A stretch of DNA of 64,000 nt from Terriglobia bacterium (lineage in GTDB: Bacteria; Acidobacteriota; Terriglobia; Versatilivoradales; Versatilivoraceae). A model generated the notes under the pieces. That model searched no databases and was not told the origin of the DNA. It saw only the letters and a program-made list of their open reading frames with translations. The first letter of the stretch is position 1. Each line of letters begins with the position of its first letter. The translations under genes were made by a program, and so were the position numbers. The DNA is taken from the NCBI GenBank assembly GCA_022452285.1, contig JAKUNG010000016.1:40161-104160 (forward strand), in the 5' to 3' direction. Below, piece after piece: positions 48,604 to 56,755 of this stretch.

Positions 48604-49779
48604 TTATTCAGTTTTAAACTTAAATTGAATAACATGATGGTATGTTTGATTAGGACGCAGTATAACTGAAGGCCAACCCTCCGTTCCTTCCTTGTTAATC
48701 GAATCAGGGAAATGTTGTGTTTCTAGGCAGAAACCCGCATGTTTTTGGTAGGTTGTACCTCCCTTACCTATAAACGAGCCATCAAGATAATTACCAGTAT
48801 AAAACTGAACTCCAGGTTCGGTGGAATGGACCTCCATGACTCTGCCTGAAATTGGATCTTTTGCCCGAGCCACTTTTTTTATTTGTCCTAACGACCCCAA
48901 AAGTACAAGATTGATGTCATAACCACTTGGCGTTTTAGGGTCAGCAATTATGATTTTATTAATATCTTTACCAATAGTCTTAACCTGTATAAAGTCAAAT
49001 GGAGTGCCCTCTACAGATTTAATTGCACCAGTTGGAACGCCGTCCACGTCACCAGGTGTAAAGTATTTGGCATTAATCTGAAGTTCATGATTTAAGATAT
49101 TTCCGCTGTCATGACCTGATAGGTTCCAATATGCATGGTGGGCAAAATTTACAATCGTTGGTTTATCTGTTCTAGCTTCCATTGTAATTTTCAAAATATT
49201 GTTATCTCCTAGAGAATAGTTGATCGAAGAATCAAGTGTTCCAGGATATCCTTCTTCACCATTGGGGCTCAGATATGCCATCTTTAGGGAAACTTTTTTT
49301 TCAGACTGGGTTTCATCGATTACAGTCCAAATTTTTTTGTCAAATCCCTCTTCACCACCATGCAGATGGTGATTGCCATAGTTAGCTGTTAAACCATATT
49401 CTTTTCCATCAAGAACAAACCTAGCTTGGCCAATGCGATTTGCAACTCGACCACAAATACAACCAAAATAGGGATGACGAGGTAAATAATCCTCAAGTTT
49501 GTCAAATCCTAAAGTTATGTCAGCCATTTTCCCATTCCTATCTGGGGCATGAAATTCTGTTAAAATTGCACCGTAATTGGTAATTTTTGCCTTTAGGCCG
49601 TTTCGGTTAGTCAAGGTATAGAGGAAAATAGGTTTATCTTTTATTTCTCCCCAGATAATCTTTTTCATTCGATCATCATTTTGATTTGGGGCATTTGAGT
49701 CTGTTGTGACACAACTAGAAAGTGAAAAACATAAATAGACTAAAAATCCTGTTAGTCTGAGACTCTGGGATAAATTCAT
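48604..49779 (-). CDS. galM: Aldose 1-epimerase (galactose mutarotase), lipoprotein
   Basis: A 391-residue protein with a lipobox-like signal (LCFSLSSC, Cys about 23), so probably attached to a periplasmic membrane face. The catalytic His are in NHHLHGGEEG (about 120) and NFAHHAYWNLSG (about 197), and the catalytic Glu in GFCLETQHFPDS (about 350). It interconverts alpha and beta sugars. AAGGA lies eight bases upstream of ATG. A lipid-anchored form fits with other exported sugar enzymes of this region. Confidence 0.92.
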   Translation of the reverse strand: MNLSQSLRLTGFLVYLCFSLSSCVTTDSNAPNQNDDRMKKIIWGEIKDKPIFLYTLTNRNGLKAKITNYGAILTEFHAPDRNGKMADITLGFDKLEDYLPRHPYFGCICGRVANRIGQARFVLDGKEYGLTANYGNHHLHGGEEGFDKKIWTVIDETQSEKKVSLKMAYLSPNGEEGYPGTLDSSINYSLGDNNILKITMEARTDKPTIVNFAHHAYWNLSGHDSGNILNHELQINAKYFTPGDVDGVPTGAIKSVEGTPFDFIQVKTIGKDINKIIIADPKTPSGYDINLVLLGSLGQIKKVARAKDPISGRVMEVHSTEPGVQFYTGNYLDGSFIGKGGTTYQKHAGFCLETQHFPDSINKEGTEGWPSVILRPNQTYHHVIQFKFKTE

Positions 49780-49932
49780 ATAAATTATCCTTGTTGTCTA
49801 ATATAGAAAATAAGCATTTAAGTGACTGAAATAAATGGTATTTAACCTTATTTAGAGTTTAATTTTTGTTCGTTTGATCAAAAATATTGAGTTTTTGCCT
49901 TATTATTAACAGCGAAGGTTTCTCAACACTAT

Positions 49933-50910
49933 TTACTTTACAAACACTGGCTGAGTCCAAGCCTTATAACCCATGGAATCAACTACACGAGCTCGTACGT
50001 ATTTTTCTTTTCCAGTGAACTTGTATTCAACATTAAGACCATGTCTTTTAGTCAATATTTTCCCTCCATCACCAATGAAGAAAGTTGTATATTTAAATGA
50101 AGGACTTTCCTGAATAGTGAATTTAATGTGCTGATCTGTTATTTGGATGTCTGACAGAGATACTCCTGTGGAGGCATAAAAATTTCCTTTTTCGATGGCA
50201 TCCAGAATAGCTACTGCGGAGAGCTCGTAAGTATATACTGCGATCCAACCCCTACCAGGATTAGATCTGCTAGAGCTAAACTCTCCTTTAAAATTGTGTG
50301 CGTCATCAACAGCTAGGCCATAAATAAGTTTATTGCTGCTTAAAATTGTGTCCCACATTTCTTCCAAACTAGGCAGTCCACCGCCACCAAGATTTTGAAC
50401 TGAGGGATGGCCATTATATATTTCGAAGAGTTTATTATTCTGAATTTGGAGAAGATCTTCAGCAGTAAGGCTCCAACGGAAGTTAGGATGGTTTATATGA
50501 GGAACAGCTCCAACTTTGCGAATAGCATTGACATTATTTTGGATAGTTGAGGTTACACTGGAACCATGTTGAGGATGCACAACTGTTTTCAGATTTAATC
50601 CGTTAATATGAATAGATTTTCCTTGGAATGAATCCGTTACTTCTTCTCCAGGAATTAATAGGAATTTTTCCTTAGCCCCAAATATTGAATTCAAACCATC
50701 TACACTTGTTAAAAAATTATGATCAGAAAGAACTAAAAACTGATAGTTGTGTTCCTTATACCAACGGACAACTTCGTCAGGTGTACTATCTCCATCAGAG
50801 TTAATTGTATGGGTATGGGTATTGCCTTTATACCACCGAAAATCTTGACTTGAAATTGCAGCAAGAAGGCAAAAAAAGCTGAAAAATAAAATGAGGTATA
50901 CTTTATTCAT
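49933..50910 (-). CDS. Exported PHP-domain metal-dependent phosphoesterase
   Basis: A 325-residue protein with a signal peptide (LILFFSFFCLLAAISS). The PHP metal ligands follow: WYKGNTHTHTINSDGD (H-x-H), FLVLSDHNFL (D-H), IPGEEVT (Glu), HINHPNFRW and AVDDAHNF. This is a different, secreted PHP subfamily from the gene at 27962; it lacks a known substrate. C-terminal 80 residues look like a beta domain. Confidence 0.85.
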   Translation of the reverse strand: MNKVYLILFFSFFCLLAAISSQDFRWYKGNTHTHTINSDGDSTPDEVVRWYKEHNYQFLVLSDHNFLTSVDGLNSIFGAKEKFLLIPGEEVTDSFQGKSIHINGLNLKTVVHPQHGSSVTSTIQNNVNAIRKVGAVPHINHPNFRWSLTAEDLLQIQNNKLFEIYNGHPSVQNLGGGGLPSLEEMWDTILSSNKLIYGLAVDDAHNFKGEFSSSRSNPGRGWIAVYTYELSAVAILDAIEKGNFYASTGVSLSDIQITDQHIKFTIQESPSFKYTTFFIGDGGKILTKRHGLNVEYKFTGKEKYVRARVVDSMGYKAWTQPVFVK

Positions 50911-51242
50911 AAAATATAATCGATTTTCAAGAACAATTAAATTTCATTTGTGAGTATCAATTATTCGAGCTTTAAACAATACCGCATTGTTATAGTTTCT
51001 TGCAATATTTAGACTAGGACATAATTAAGAATCTAGGAATCGTAGTTCCTTCTTTTGATAGGTCAGTAGTAAAATTGAGATTTGGTTTTGTTCGTTTTGG
51101 TTAGGACAATTTTGTTTTCTTAAATCTAGTTTAGGTTCATGAATAAAGGAGAGGTTGAAGGTTAATGTTTTTTCTTAAATTGTTAGTTAACTTGAGATTT
51201 AATAATAAGATTCAATTATGATCAATGAGGTTATCCTAAATC
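50911..51242. other. Divergent intergenic region, no clear element
   Basis: A 332-nt spacer between a minus-strand PHP gene and the plus-strand propeller. TATGAT near 51217-51222 could be a -10 for the propeller, but the -35 (TTGAGA) is 19 nt away. Nothing else recognised. Confidence 0.3.
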
Positions 51243-52520
51243 ATGAAAAAAGTAAAAATTCTGACTATGTGCATGGTTGCCTTGGCTACATATTTACTTT
51301 TTTGGGGTGCAAGCATAGTGCCCTCAGGATCAAGTTCCTCTGAATTAAATGACTGGCCACAGTTTTTGGGACCGCACAGAAATGGGATTTATTTAGGTTC
51401 AGAAATAGCTACTTCATGGCCTGAAATGGGACCACAGGTAATTTGGCGAAAAAAAATTGGTCAAGGTTTTAGCGGACCGGTTGTAAAAGGGAATCGGCTA
51501 ATTTTGTTCCATCGTATTGGAAACCAGGAGAGGATTGAATGTCTAAATTCTAAAACAGGGAAGGTACTTTGGAGTTACAGTTACTTTAGTGATTACAAAG
51601 ACGATTTTGGCTTTGATGAAGGTCCCAGGTCTACTCCAACCATAGCTAAAGGGAAGATCTACCTTCTTGGTGCCAAAGGAATTCTTAACTGTTTAGATCT
51701 TAAAAATGGTTCAAAGATTTGGGGTATCAATACTCAAGAAAAATTTGGTTTTCAGAAAGGATTTTTTGGAGTTGCTTGTTCTCCTTTAGTAAAAGACGGT
51801 CGATTATTCTTGAACATTGGAGGAATAGGTGGTTCAGGTTTAGTAGCCTTTAGTGCAGAGACGGGACGAGTTTTATGGACAGCTACTAACGAGGAAGCAA
51901 GTTACTCTTCTCCTATAGCTAGTAGAATTGGAAATCTTCGTCAAATTTTATTTCTTACTCGAACAGGATTAGTTGGGACAGATCCTGAAAATGGAAAGGT
52001 CCTTTTTCGTTTTCCTTGGTCAGCTCGGAGTCGAGCATCAGTCAATGCAGCCACACCTTTAACGACTGGCAAACTTATTTTTCTGTCTGCAAGCTATCAG
52101 ACTGGTGCCATCCTGCTAAAGGTTAAAGGAACTACTTTGGAGAAAAAATGGATGTCAGATGAGGTGCTTTCTAATCACTACGCTACTAGTGTTCTAACTA
52201 AGAATCTTCTCTTTGGTTTTCATGGCAGACAGGAATACGGTGCTGCTCTGCGGTGTATAGAATTGGAGACAGGAAAAGTATTGTGGAGTCAAGATAGATT
52301 TGGTTCTGGTACTTTGAGTCTCTCTGGGAAACAGTTAATAGTTCTCAAGGAAAATGGAGAACTATTTCTGGTTAGGGCTTCACCAGAAGCTTTTCATGTT
52401 GCAGCGAAGGCCCAGATCCTTTCACCGACTGTAAGAGCCTATCCAGCAATTGCCTATGGTTATCTTTATGCCCGTAATCAGAAAGAATTAATTTGTGTGA
52501 GTCTTAAAAAATTTCAATGA
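51243..52520 (+). CDS. Exported PQQ-type beta-propeller protein
   Basis: A 425-residue protein with a hydrophobic N-terminal signal or anchor (residues 5-24). The rest is a PQQ-like propeller (WD-like repeats with the form GKVLW, e.g. LNSKTGKVLWSYSY, AETGRVLWTA, LETGKVLWSQD). It opens with DWPQFLGPHRNGIY, the typical start of the 'outer membrane protein assembly BamB/PQQ-like' secreted group. No haem c motif or calcium/PQQ catalytic set was seen, so it is not assumed to be a dehydrogenase. Convergent with its paralogue at 52541. Confidence 0.83.
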   Translation: MKKVKILTMCMVALATYLLFWGASIVPSGSSSSELNDWPQFLGPHRNGIYLGSEIATSWPEMGPQVIWRKKIGQGFSGPVVKGNRLILFHRIGNQERIECLNSKTGKVLWSYSYFSDYKDDFGFDEGPRSTPTIAKGKIYLLGAKGILNCLDLKNGSKIWGINTQEKFGFQKGFFGVACSPLVKDGRLFLNIGGIGGSGLVAFSAETGRVLWTATNEEASYSSPIASRIGNLRQILFLTRTGLVGTDPENGKVLFRFPWSARSRASVNAATPLTTGKLIFLSASYQTGAILLKVKGTTLEKKWMSDEVLSNHYATSVLTKNLLFGFHGRQEYGAALRCIELETGKVLWSQDRFGSGTLSLSGKQLIVLKENGELFLVRASPEAFHVAAKAQILSPTVRAYPAIAYGYLYARNQKELICVSLKKFQ

Positions 52521-52540
52521 AGTGGTGTGGAAAGGTAGTT

Positions 52541-54040
52541 TTACAAACTAGCTCGTAGGTCATAACAAAGTAGTCGAGGCGATTCTCCTTTTAAAAATCC
52601 TCTTCGGTTTTGTGAAACATATAGGAGACCGTTGCTCAGTACTAGAGGGGACCAAGTTTCTCGAGCAGCAAACAGCCATGTTCGAGCTAGTATTCGATAA
52701 CCTTTTGGAGAAAGATCCAGCCAAAGTAGGTGCCCCATTTCTCCGAGACAGAGGAAGTGGTCATCAGCCCACAGTAGGGATCCACGGTATGTACTAAAAG
52801 ACCTTTTCAATTGTCGGTCTCTAATTTTAATTGTTTCCTCCCATTCTGGAACAGCGCGCCACATTTCTTTTCCTGTTTTAAGATCGATACTAGTCAAAGC
52901 TGCATCTGGTTCATTACGACCATCAAATCCATATAAATAGCCTGTTTTATATATGGGAGTATTCCAATGAAGACCAAAATGTGAAGCTGTCCAAGCTAAA
53001 CGACTAGGTGAGTTTTTTAGGGAAGTATTAATCAGAGCAGCTCCTGTTTTATAGCTAGCTGAGATAAAAACCTGATTACCTATAATGACTGGGCAAGAAG
53101 CATTGACTGATTCATAACTTTGGCTACGCCATGGAAAACGAAAATCAATAGCACCATCTATGGGATTAATACTTAAAAGTCCTCCAGTTGGAGGACGACT
53201 TTCACCACCAGCAAAGACAAAGATCCGTCTTTTTCCATCTACAGTAGCTGGTATAGGTGAGGCATAACTTGCTCCCCATGTATCTTTTGTTCCCCAGATC
53301 AGTTTTCCTGTGAATTTGTCAAAAGCTCCAACTGTAGGTCCATTAGGAGCACCAATTACTACAATTAAGGCCTTTCCTTCAATTAGAGGTGTTGAGGCAA
53401 TACCGAAGAAATCCTGAGATAGGTTGAATTCTTGCAAAAAATCACGTTTCCAAATGATTTCCCCTGTTTTTAAGTTTAAACAATGAAGTTTTCCCTCCGC
53501 CCCATAGGTGTATACCCGATCACTGTCAATTACAGGGCTTGATCGGGGTCCATTGTTATAACCATAACGATCCCGGTATTGTGTCGGGTAATTATATTTC
53601 CAATAGCGATTTCCAGTTTCAGGATGTAAACAGTCAATGACTTCTTGGTTTTGATGACGGTAAAAATAGACTAAACGGGAATTAAGAATGGCAGGAGATG
53701 TATAACCAGTTCCTTTGTCTAACTCCCAGACTAAGGGGGGGCCAGTTTCAGACCATTTCTTTAAAAGTTTTGTTTCATTTGAGACAGAATTATGGGTGGG
53801 TCCAAGGAAAGAGGTCCATGAGCTGGTTATTGCTCCTTTAGCAAGAGGTTTTGGTTTTTGGTGAAAGCGAGCTCTTGGAAGAGAAATTAGAATATCAGTC
53901 TTACTCTTGGGTGAGGCTCTGAATAGATTTAATTTTGAAATGGATTGACTAGCTAGAAACAATAAATTCTTAGGAGTCGAAAAGGTAATACTCCAGAAGC
54001 AGAGCCCAATAAAAATAGCCAGAATCAATTTCTGTTTCAT
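52541..54040 (-). CDS. Exported PQQ-type beta-propeller protein, paralogue of 51243
   Basis: A 499-residue protein with a signal sequence (LILAIFIGLCFWSITFS). It has the same propeller, with matching motifs in the same order: SFLGPTHNS, CLHPETGNRYWKY, GPRSSPVIDSDRVY, CLNLKTGEIIW, and SASYKTGAALI. The N-terminal 60 residues before SFLGP are extra relative to the paralogue. Function unknown. The two genes end 20 bases apart. Confidence 0.83.
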   Translation of the reverse strand: MKQKLILAIFIGLCFWSITFSTPKNLLFLASQSISKLNLFRASPKSKTDILISLPRARFHQKPKPLAKGAITSSWTSFLGPTHNSVSNETKLLKKWSETGPPLVWELDKGTGYTSPAILNSRLVYFYRHQNQEVIDCLHPETGNRYWKYNYPTQYRDRYGYNNGPRSSPVIDSDRVYTYGAEGKLHCLNLKTGEIIWKRDFLQEFNLSQDFFGIASTPLIEGKALIVVIGAPNGPTVGAFDKFTGKLIWGTKDTWGASYASPIPATVDGKRRIFVFAGGESRPPTGGLLSINPIDGAIDFRFPWRSQSYESVNASCPVIIGNQVFISASYKTGAALINTSLKNSPSRLAWTASHFGLHWNTPIYKTGYLYGFDGRNEPDAALTSIDLKTGKEMWRAVPEWEETIKIRDRQLKRSFSTYRGSLLWADDHFLCLGEMGHLLWLDLSPKGYRILARTWLFAARETWSPLVLSNGLLYVSQNRRGFLKGESPRLLCYDLRASL

Positions 54041-54492
54041 CCTTTATCCTACTAAAATAAGAACTAGATTAATTTGGTTAAGTGGGAAAAAGTCTGCAAC
54101 TGAGTTGTAACTGTTCTATACTTTTTCAGGGCTGGCTACTTTATTTGTACTAGGTAACAAGTCTAGTATTCTACTCCACCTGAGGGAGTATCTCTTAACT
54201 GAATAGATTTTCGATTTTTCCAACGTTCAAGAAGGTTGTTACTGAGACAGGTTCAAGATACTCGAATGCTTGCCCAGAGGGTGTTCCTTCTTTGTTTCTT
54301 TTATTTGACCCAAAATAAGGGTAACAGAGATAAAAATTGACAACAGTGATGCTAGTGTTCTCATAATTTTGATGGTGTACTCCTTACGTCACTGTAGTCT
54401 ATAGATTAATAAATCTAAATTAAGCTGAACCGGATAAGATTCATTTTATAATATTCTTTTTAGTTTTTGGAAAAAATATGAGGAGAAGAATG
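54041..54492 (+). promoter_or_regulatory. Long intergenic region with candidate promoter for the peroxiredoxin
   Basis: About 450 nt. TTGACA (54337-54342), 19-nt spacer, CATAAT (54362-54367) points to bcp about 110 nt downstream. I saw no OxyR or other defined box, no ORF of length, and no clear hairpin. Confidence 0.4.
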
Positions 54493-54945
54493 ATGCTAAA
54501 AGTAGGGGATAAAGCTCCAGTTTTTGCAGGTATTGACGATCAAGGGAAAAAGGTAGAATTGAAAAACTTTCGTGGGAAAAAAGTAATTTTATACTTTTAT
54601 CCTAAGGATAATACACCTGGTTGTACTCAAGAATCCTGTGATTTTAGAGACGTTATCTCAAGGATCAAAAAGAAGGATACTGTAGTATTAGGTGTAAGTC
54701 CTGATAGTGTTGCCTCCCATCAGAAGTTTAAAGTTAAATTTTCCTTACCTTTTCCACTTATAAGTGATGAAGACCATAAGATTGCAATAGCCTACGGTAC
54801 TTGGCAGGAGAAATCCATGTATGGAAAGAAGTACATGGGTATTGTAAGATCAACGTTTGTTATTGATGGGAATGGTCTAATTTTTCAGGTATACGAAAAA
54901 GTAAAAGTTAAAGGTCATGTGGACGCAGTACTGAATACACTTTAA
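54493..54945 (+). CDS. bcp: Thioredoxin-dependent peroxiredoxin (BCP type)
   Basis: A 150-residue atypical two-Cys peroxiredoxin. The peroxidatic Cys is C44 and the resolving Cys C49 in TPGCTQESCDF, five apart, the classic BCP pattern. Other motifs: YFYPKDN before it, and VRSTFVIDGNG near the C-terminus. It reduces hydroperoxides in the cytosol. Start ATG 54493 (MLKVGDKAPVF) is chosen because GAGGAG at 54480-54485 lies seven bases upstream; ATG 54478 is also possible. Confidence 0.92.
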   Translation: MLKVGDKAPVFAGIDDQGKKVELKNFRGKKVILYFYPKDNTPGCTQESCDFRDVISRIKKKDTVVLGVSPDSVASHQKFKVKFSLPFPLISDEDHKIAIAYGTWQEKSMYGKKYMGIVRSTFVIDGNGLIFQVYEKVKVKGHVDAVLNTL

Positions 54946-55034
54946 TAATGCTGGACTGCTGGAAAAAGAAAAATTTTTTCGGAATAGTCCTAAAAATGAG
55001 GAAAGCGCTAAACCAATATCCTCAAAAAGCTCTT

Positions 55035-56222
55035 TTAGCGATGGCCTCGTCCTGAAATCGGCCAGCTATCGACGATCATTTCTCCTCGTCGACAAAATAA
55101 ATAATCGTAGAGATTAACGGTTGGGTCACAATGGGGAACTATAAACTCCAGACGGTCTCCTAGTTTGATTTCTTGACTTGGCTTTTCAAGATGAAGGATT
55201 CCATGTTCGTCTCCTCCAAACTGATATTTAATTCCAGTTAAATTTTTGATTTCGGGTCCAACTTCTCGGTCAGTAGCAAAACCTTTTATACCGGCATCAA
55301 CTGTCGCGATATCAGAATGTTGTTTGCTCATAACTGTAGTTAGTATGGTTAAGGATGGTTTGAAATCATCATAAACTGGGCCATTCTTTCCACCTATAAT
55401 TTGATAGTCGACATCCATAAAGATATAAGAACCCACCTGAAGCTCAGTCATTTCTGAAAGAAATGGGTCAATATTATAAGTACCGGTGCTTCCACCACTA
55501 AGAATTTCCACAGGCATTCCAGCTTTTTTCATGCGCAAAAATGATTCTATCGGACCTTCCATGACTTTTTCAGAGTGAGCTTTACGTTCTGTGAAGCCCA
55601 CAACATGAGAACTAGCACCTGAGTATGAATGTATACCTTGGAGGTTTAGTCCAGGAAGTTTCATAATTGATTCAGCTAGGTTGAAAGCTTGATCTCCAGG
55701 GGTAGTTCCTGTACGACGTCCAAAAGGATCGATGTCAATTAACACATTTAGTCGTACACCTTCTTTTATGGCAATATCATTAAGAAAATTAGCATGGGAG
55801 TGATCATCAATAACCGAAAGAGTATCTGGTTGATTTCGTGTCAAGTTTATTAGACGTTTTGCTTTGTCAAGGCCAATCATTTCGCAGGTAATGAGTAATC
55901 CATGAATTCCAGAATTTGCCAGCACTTCTGCTTCATAAATGGTAGAAGTACATAGTCCAATGGCTCCAGCTTCAATCTGACGTTTTGCTATTTCAGGACA
56001 TTTGTGAGTTTTGGCATGAGGTCTCAGTTGGATGGACGAATTCTTAGAATCTTGACTCATTTTCTGTAAGTTAGCTTCGAATAAATCTAGATCAAGCACA
56101 AGGGAGGGGGTAGGCAACTCATCAATGCAAAGAGGATTTCCATCGGAAAAATCCTTTTGATCAGTAGAAATCGCAGTCGCAGTTGAATGGCTAGTTGAAG
56201 TTTGAAATGAGTCAGAGGGCAT
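55035..56222 (-). CDS. DSD1-family PLP enzyme (D-threonine aldolase / D-serine dehydratase-like)
   Basis: A 395-residue alanine-racemase-fold PLP enzyme. The PLP lysine is in RPHAKTHKCPEIAKRQ (about residue 72). The C-terminal metal-binding residues are in VPHCDPTVNLYD (His and Cys/Asp, about 361-371), as in D-threonine aldolase and yeast Dsd1. Such enzymes cleave or dehydrate D-beta-hydroxy amino acids. AGGAG lies six bases before ATG. It follows the diol dehydratase subunit genes on the same strand with a 53-nt gap, which suggests linked metabolism; the substrate is unknown. Confidence 0.87.
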   Translation of the reverse strand: MPSDSFQTSTSHSTATAISTDQKDFSDGNPLCIDELPTPSLVLDLDLFEANLQKMSQDSKNSSIQLRPHAKTHKCPEIAKRQIEAGAIGLCTSTIYEAEVLANSGIHGLLITCEMIGLDKAKRLINLTRNQPDTLSVIDDHSHANFLNDIAIKEGVRLNVLIDIDPFGRRTGTTPGDQAFNLAESIMKLPGLNLQGIHSYSGASSHVVGFTERKAHSEKVMEGPIESFLRMKKAGMPVEILSGGSTGTYNIDPFLSEMTELQVGSYIFMDVDYQIIGGKNGPVYDDFKPSLTILTTVMSKQHSDIATVDAGIKGFATDREVGPEIKNLTGIKYQFGGDEHGILHLEKPSQEIKLGDRLEFIVPHCDPTVNLYDYLFCRRGEMIVDSWPISGRGHR

Positions 56223-56275
56223 GTTTTACTCCTATATCCAATATTTATGTGTTCGAAAGAAAATGAAAATCTAGT

Positions 56276-56668
56276 TTAAGGAAAATAGGCTTTGGAAGCT
56301 TCACGAAGAAACTTTGCACACCGTTTTGCTCCATGTTTATTTTCCATTTCTTTGGCTAATGTTTCAAGTTCACCTTGATTACTTCGACCAGGTCTCAGAG
56401 CTTGATAAATCTGGAGGATTTTAGTCTCTGGAATTTTAACTAGTTCCGCAGATCGACGCAGGTTTTCTGCCAATTGATGACGATTTGAAGTTTCAGCAAT
56501 TTGAGCTTGCATTTCTAAAGCTTCTGCAGTAATTCGTAGATCCTTCATTTCCACTTTTCCCTTGAGGACTAATTCTAAGTTAACCTCTTTCCAGGAAAGT
56601 CCAGTTGGAGTTTTTAAAACATCTGATTTTTTTTCAGATAGGGGATAATTATTGATAATCTTGTCCAT
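56276..56668 (-). CDS. Diol/glycerol dehydratase small subunit
   Basis: A 130-residue protein aligned by motif with the PduE/DhaE subunits: TPTGLSWKEVNLELVLKGKV, LEMQAQIAETSNRHQLAENLRRSAELVKIP (split) and IYQALRPGRSNQGEL. It is part of the alpha2beta2gamma2 B12 enzyme. Shorter than most (about 140-175) because the N-terminal extension is brief. Located 87 nt after the large subunit gene. Confidence 0.92.
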   Translation of the reverse strand: MDKIINNYPLSEKKSDVLKTPTGLSWKEVNLELVLKGKVEMKDLRITAEALEMQAQIAETSNRHQLAENLRRSAELVKIPETKILQIYQALRPGRSNQGELETLAKEMENKHGAKRCAKFLREASKAYFP

Positions 56669-56755
56669 TAGAATTTGAAAACCTAATTAAATGATTACAC
56701 TATAGCTCAGATTTTTTCTTTTCTACATAGTTTCAGTTTTTGTAATTTCAAAGAA

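Noticed and set aside
51243..54040. PQQ propellers as quinoprotein alcohol dehydrogenases
   Set aside because: They are too short for the 600-residue dehydrogenases, and no calcium/PQQ catalytic residues or haem c motif were seen.
54999..55040. Possible terminator hairpin (CGCTAAA ... TTTAGCG) between bcp and the DSD1 gene
   Set aside because: The loop is about 20 nt, the stem has seven pairs, and no T-run follows; too weak.
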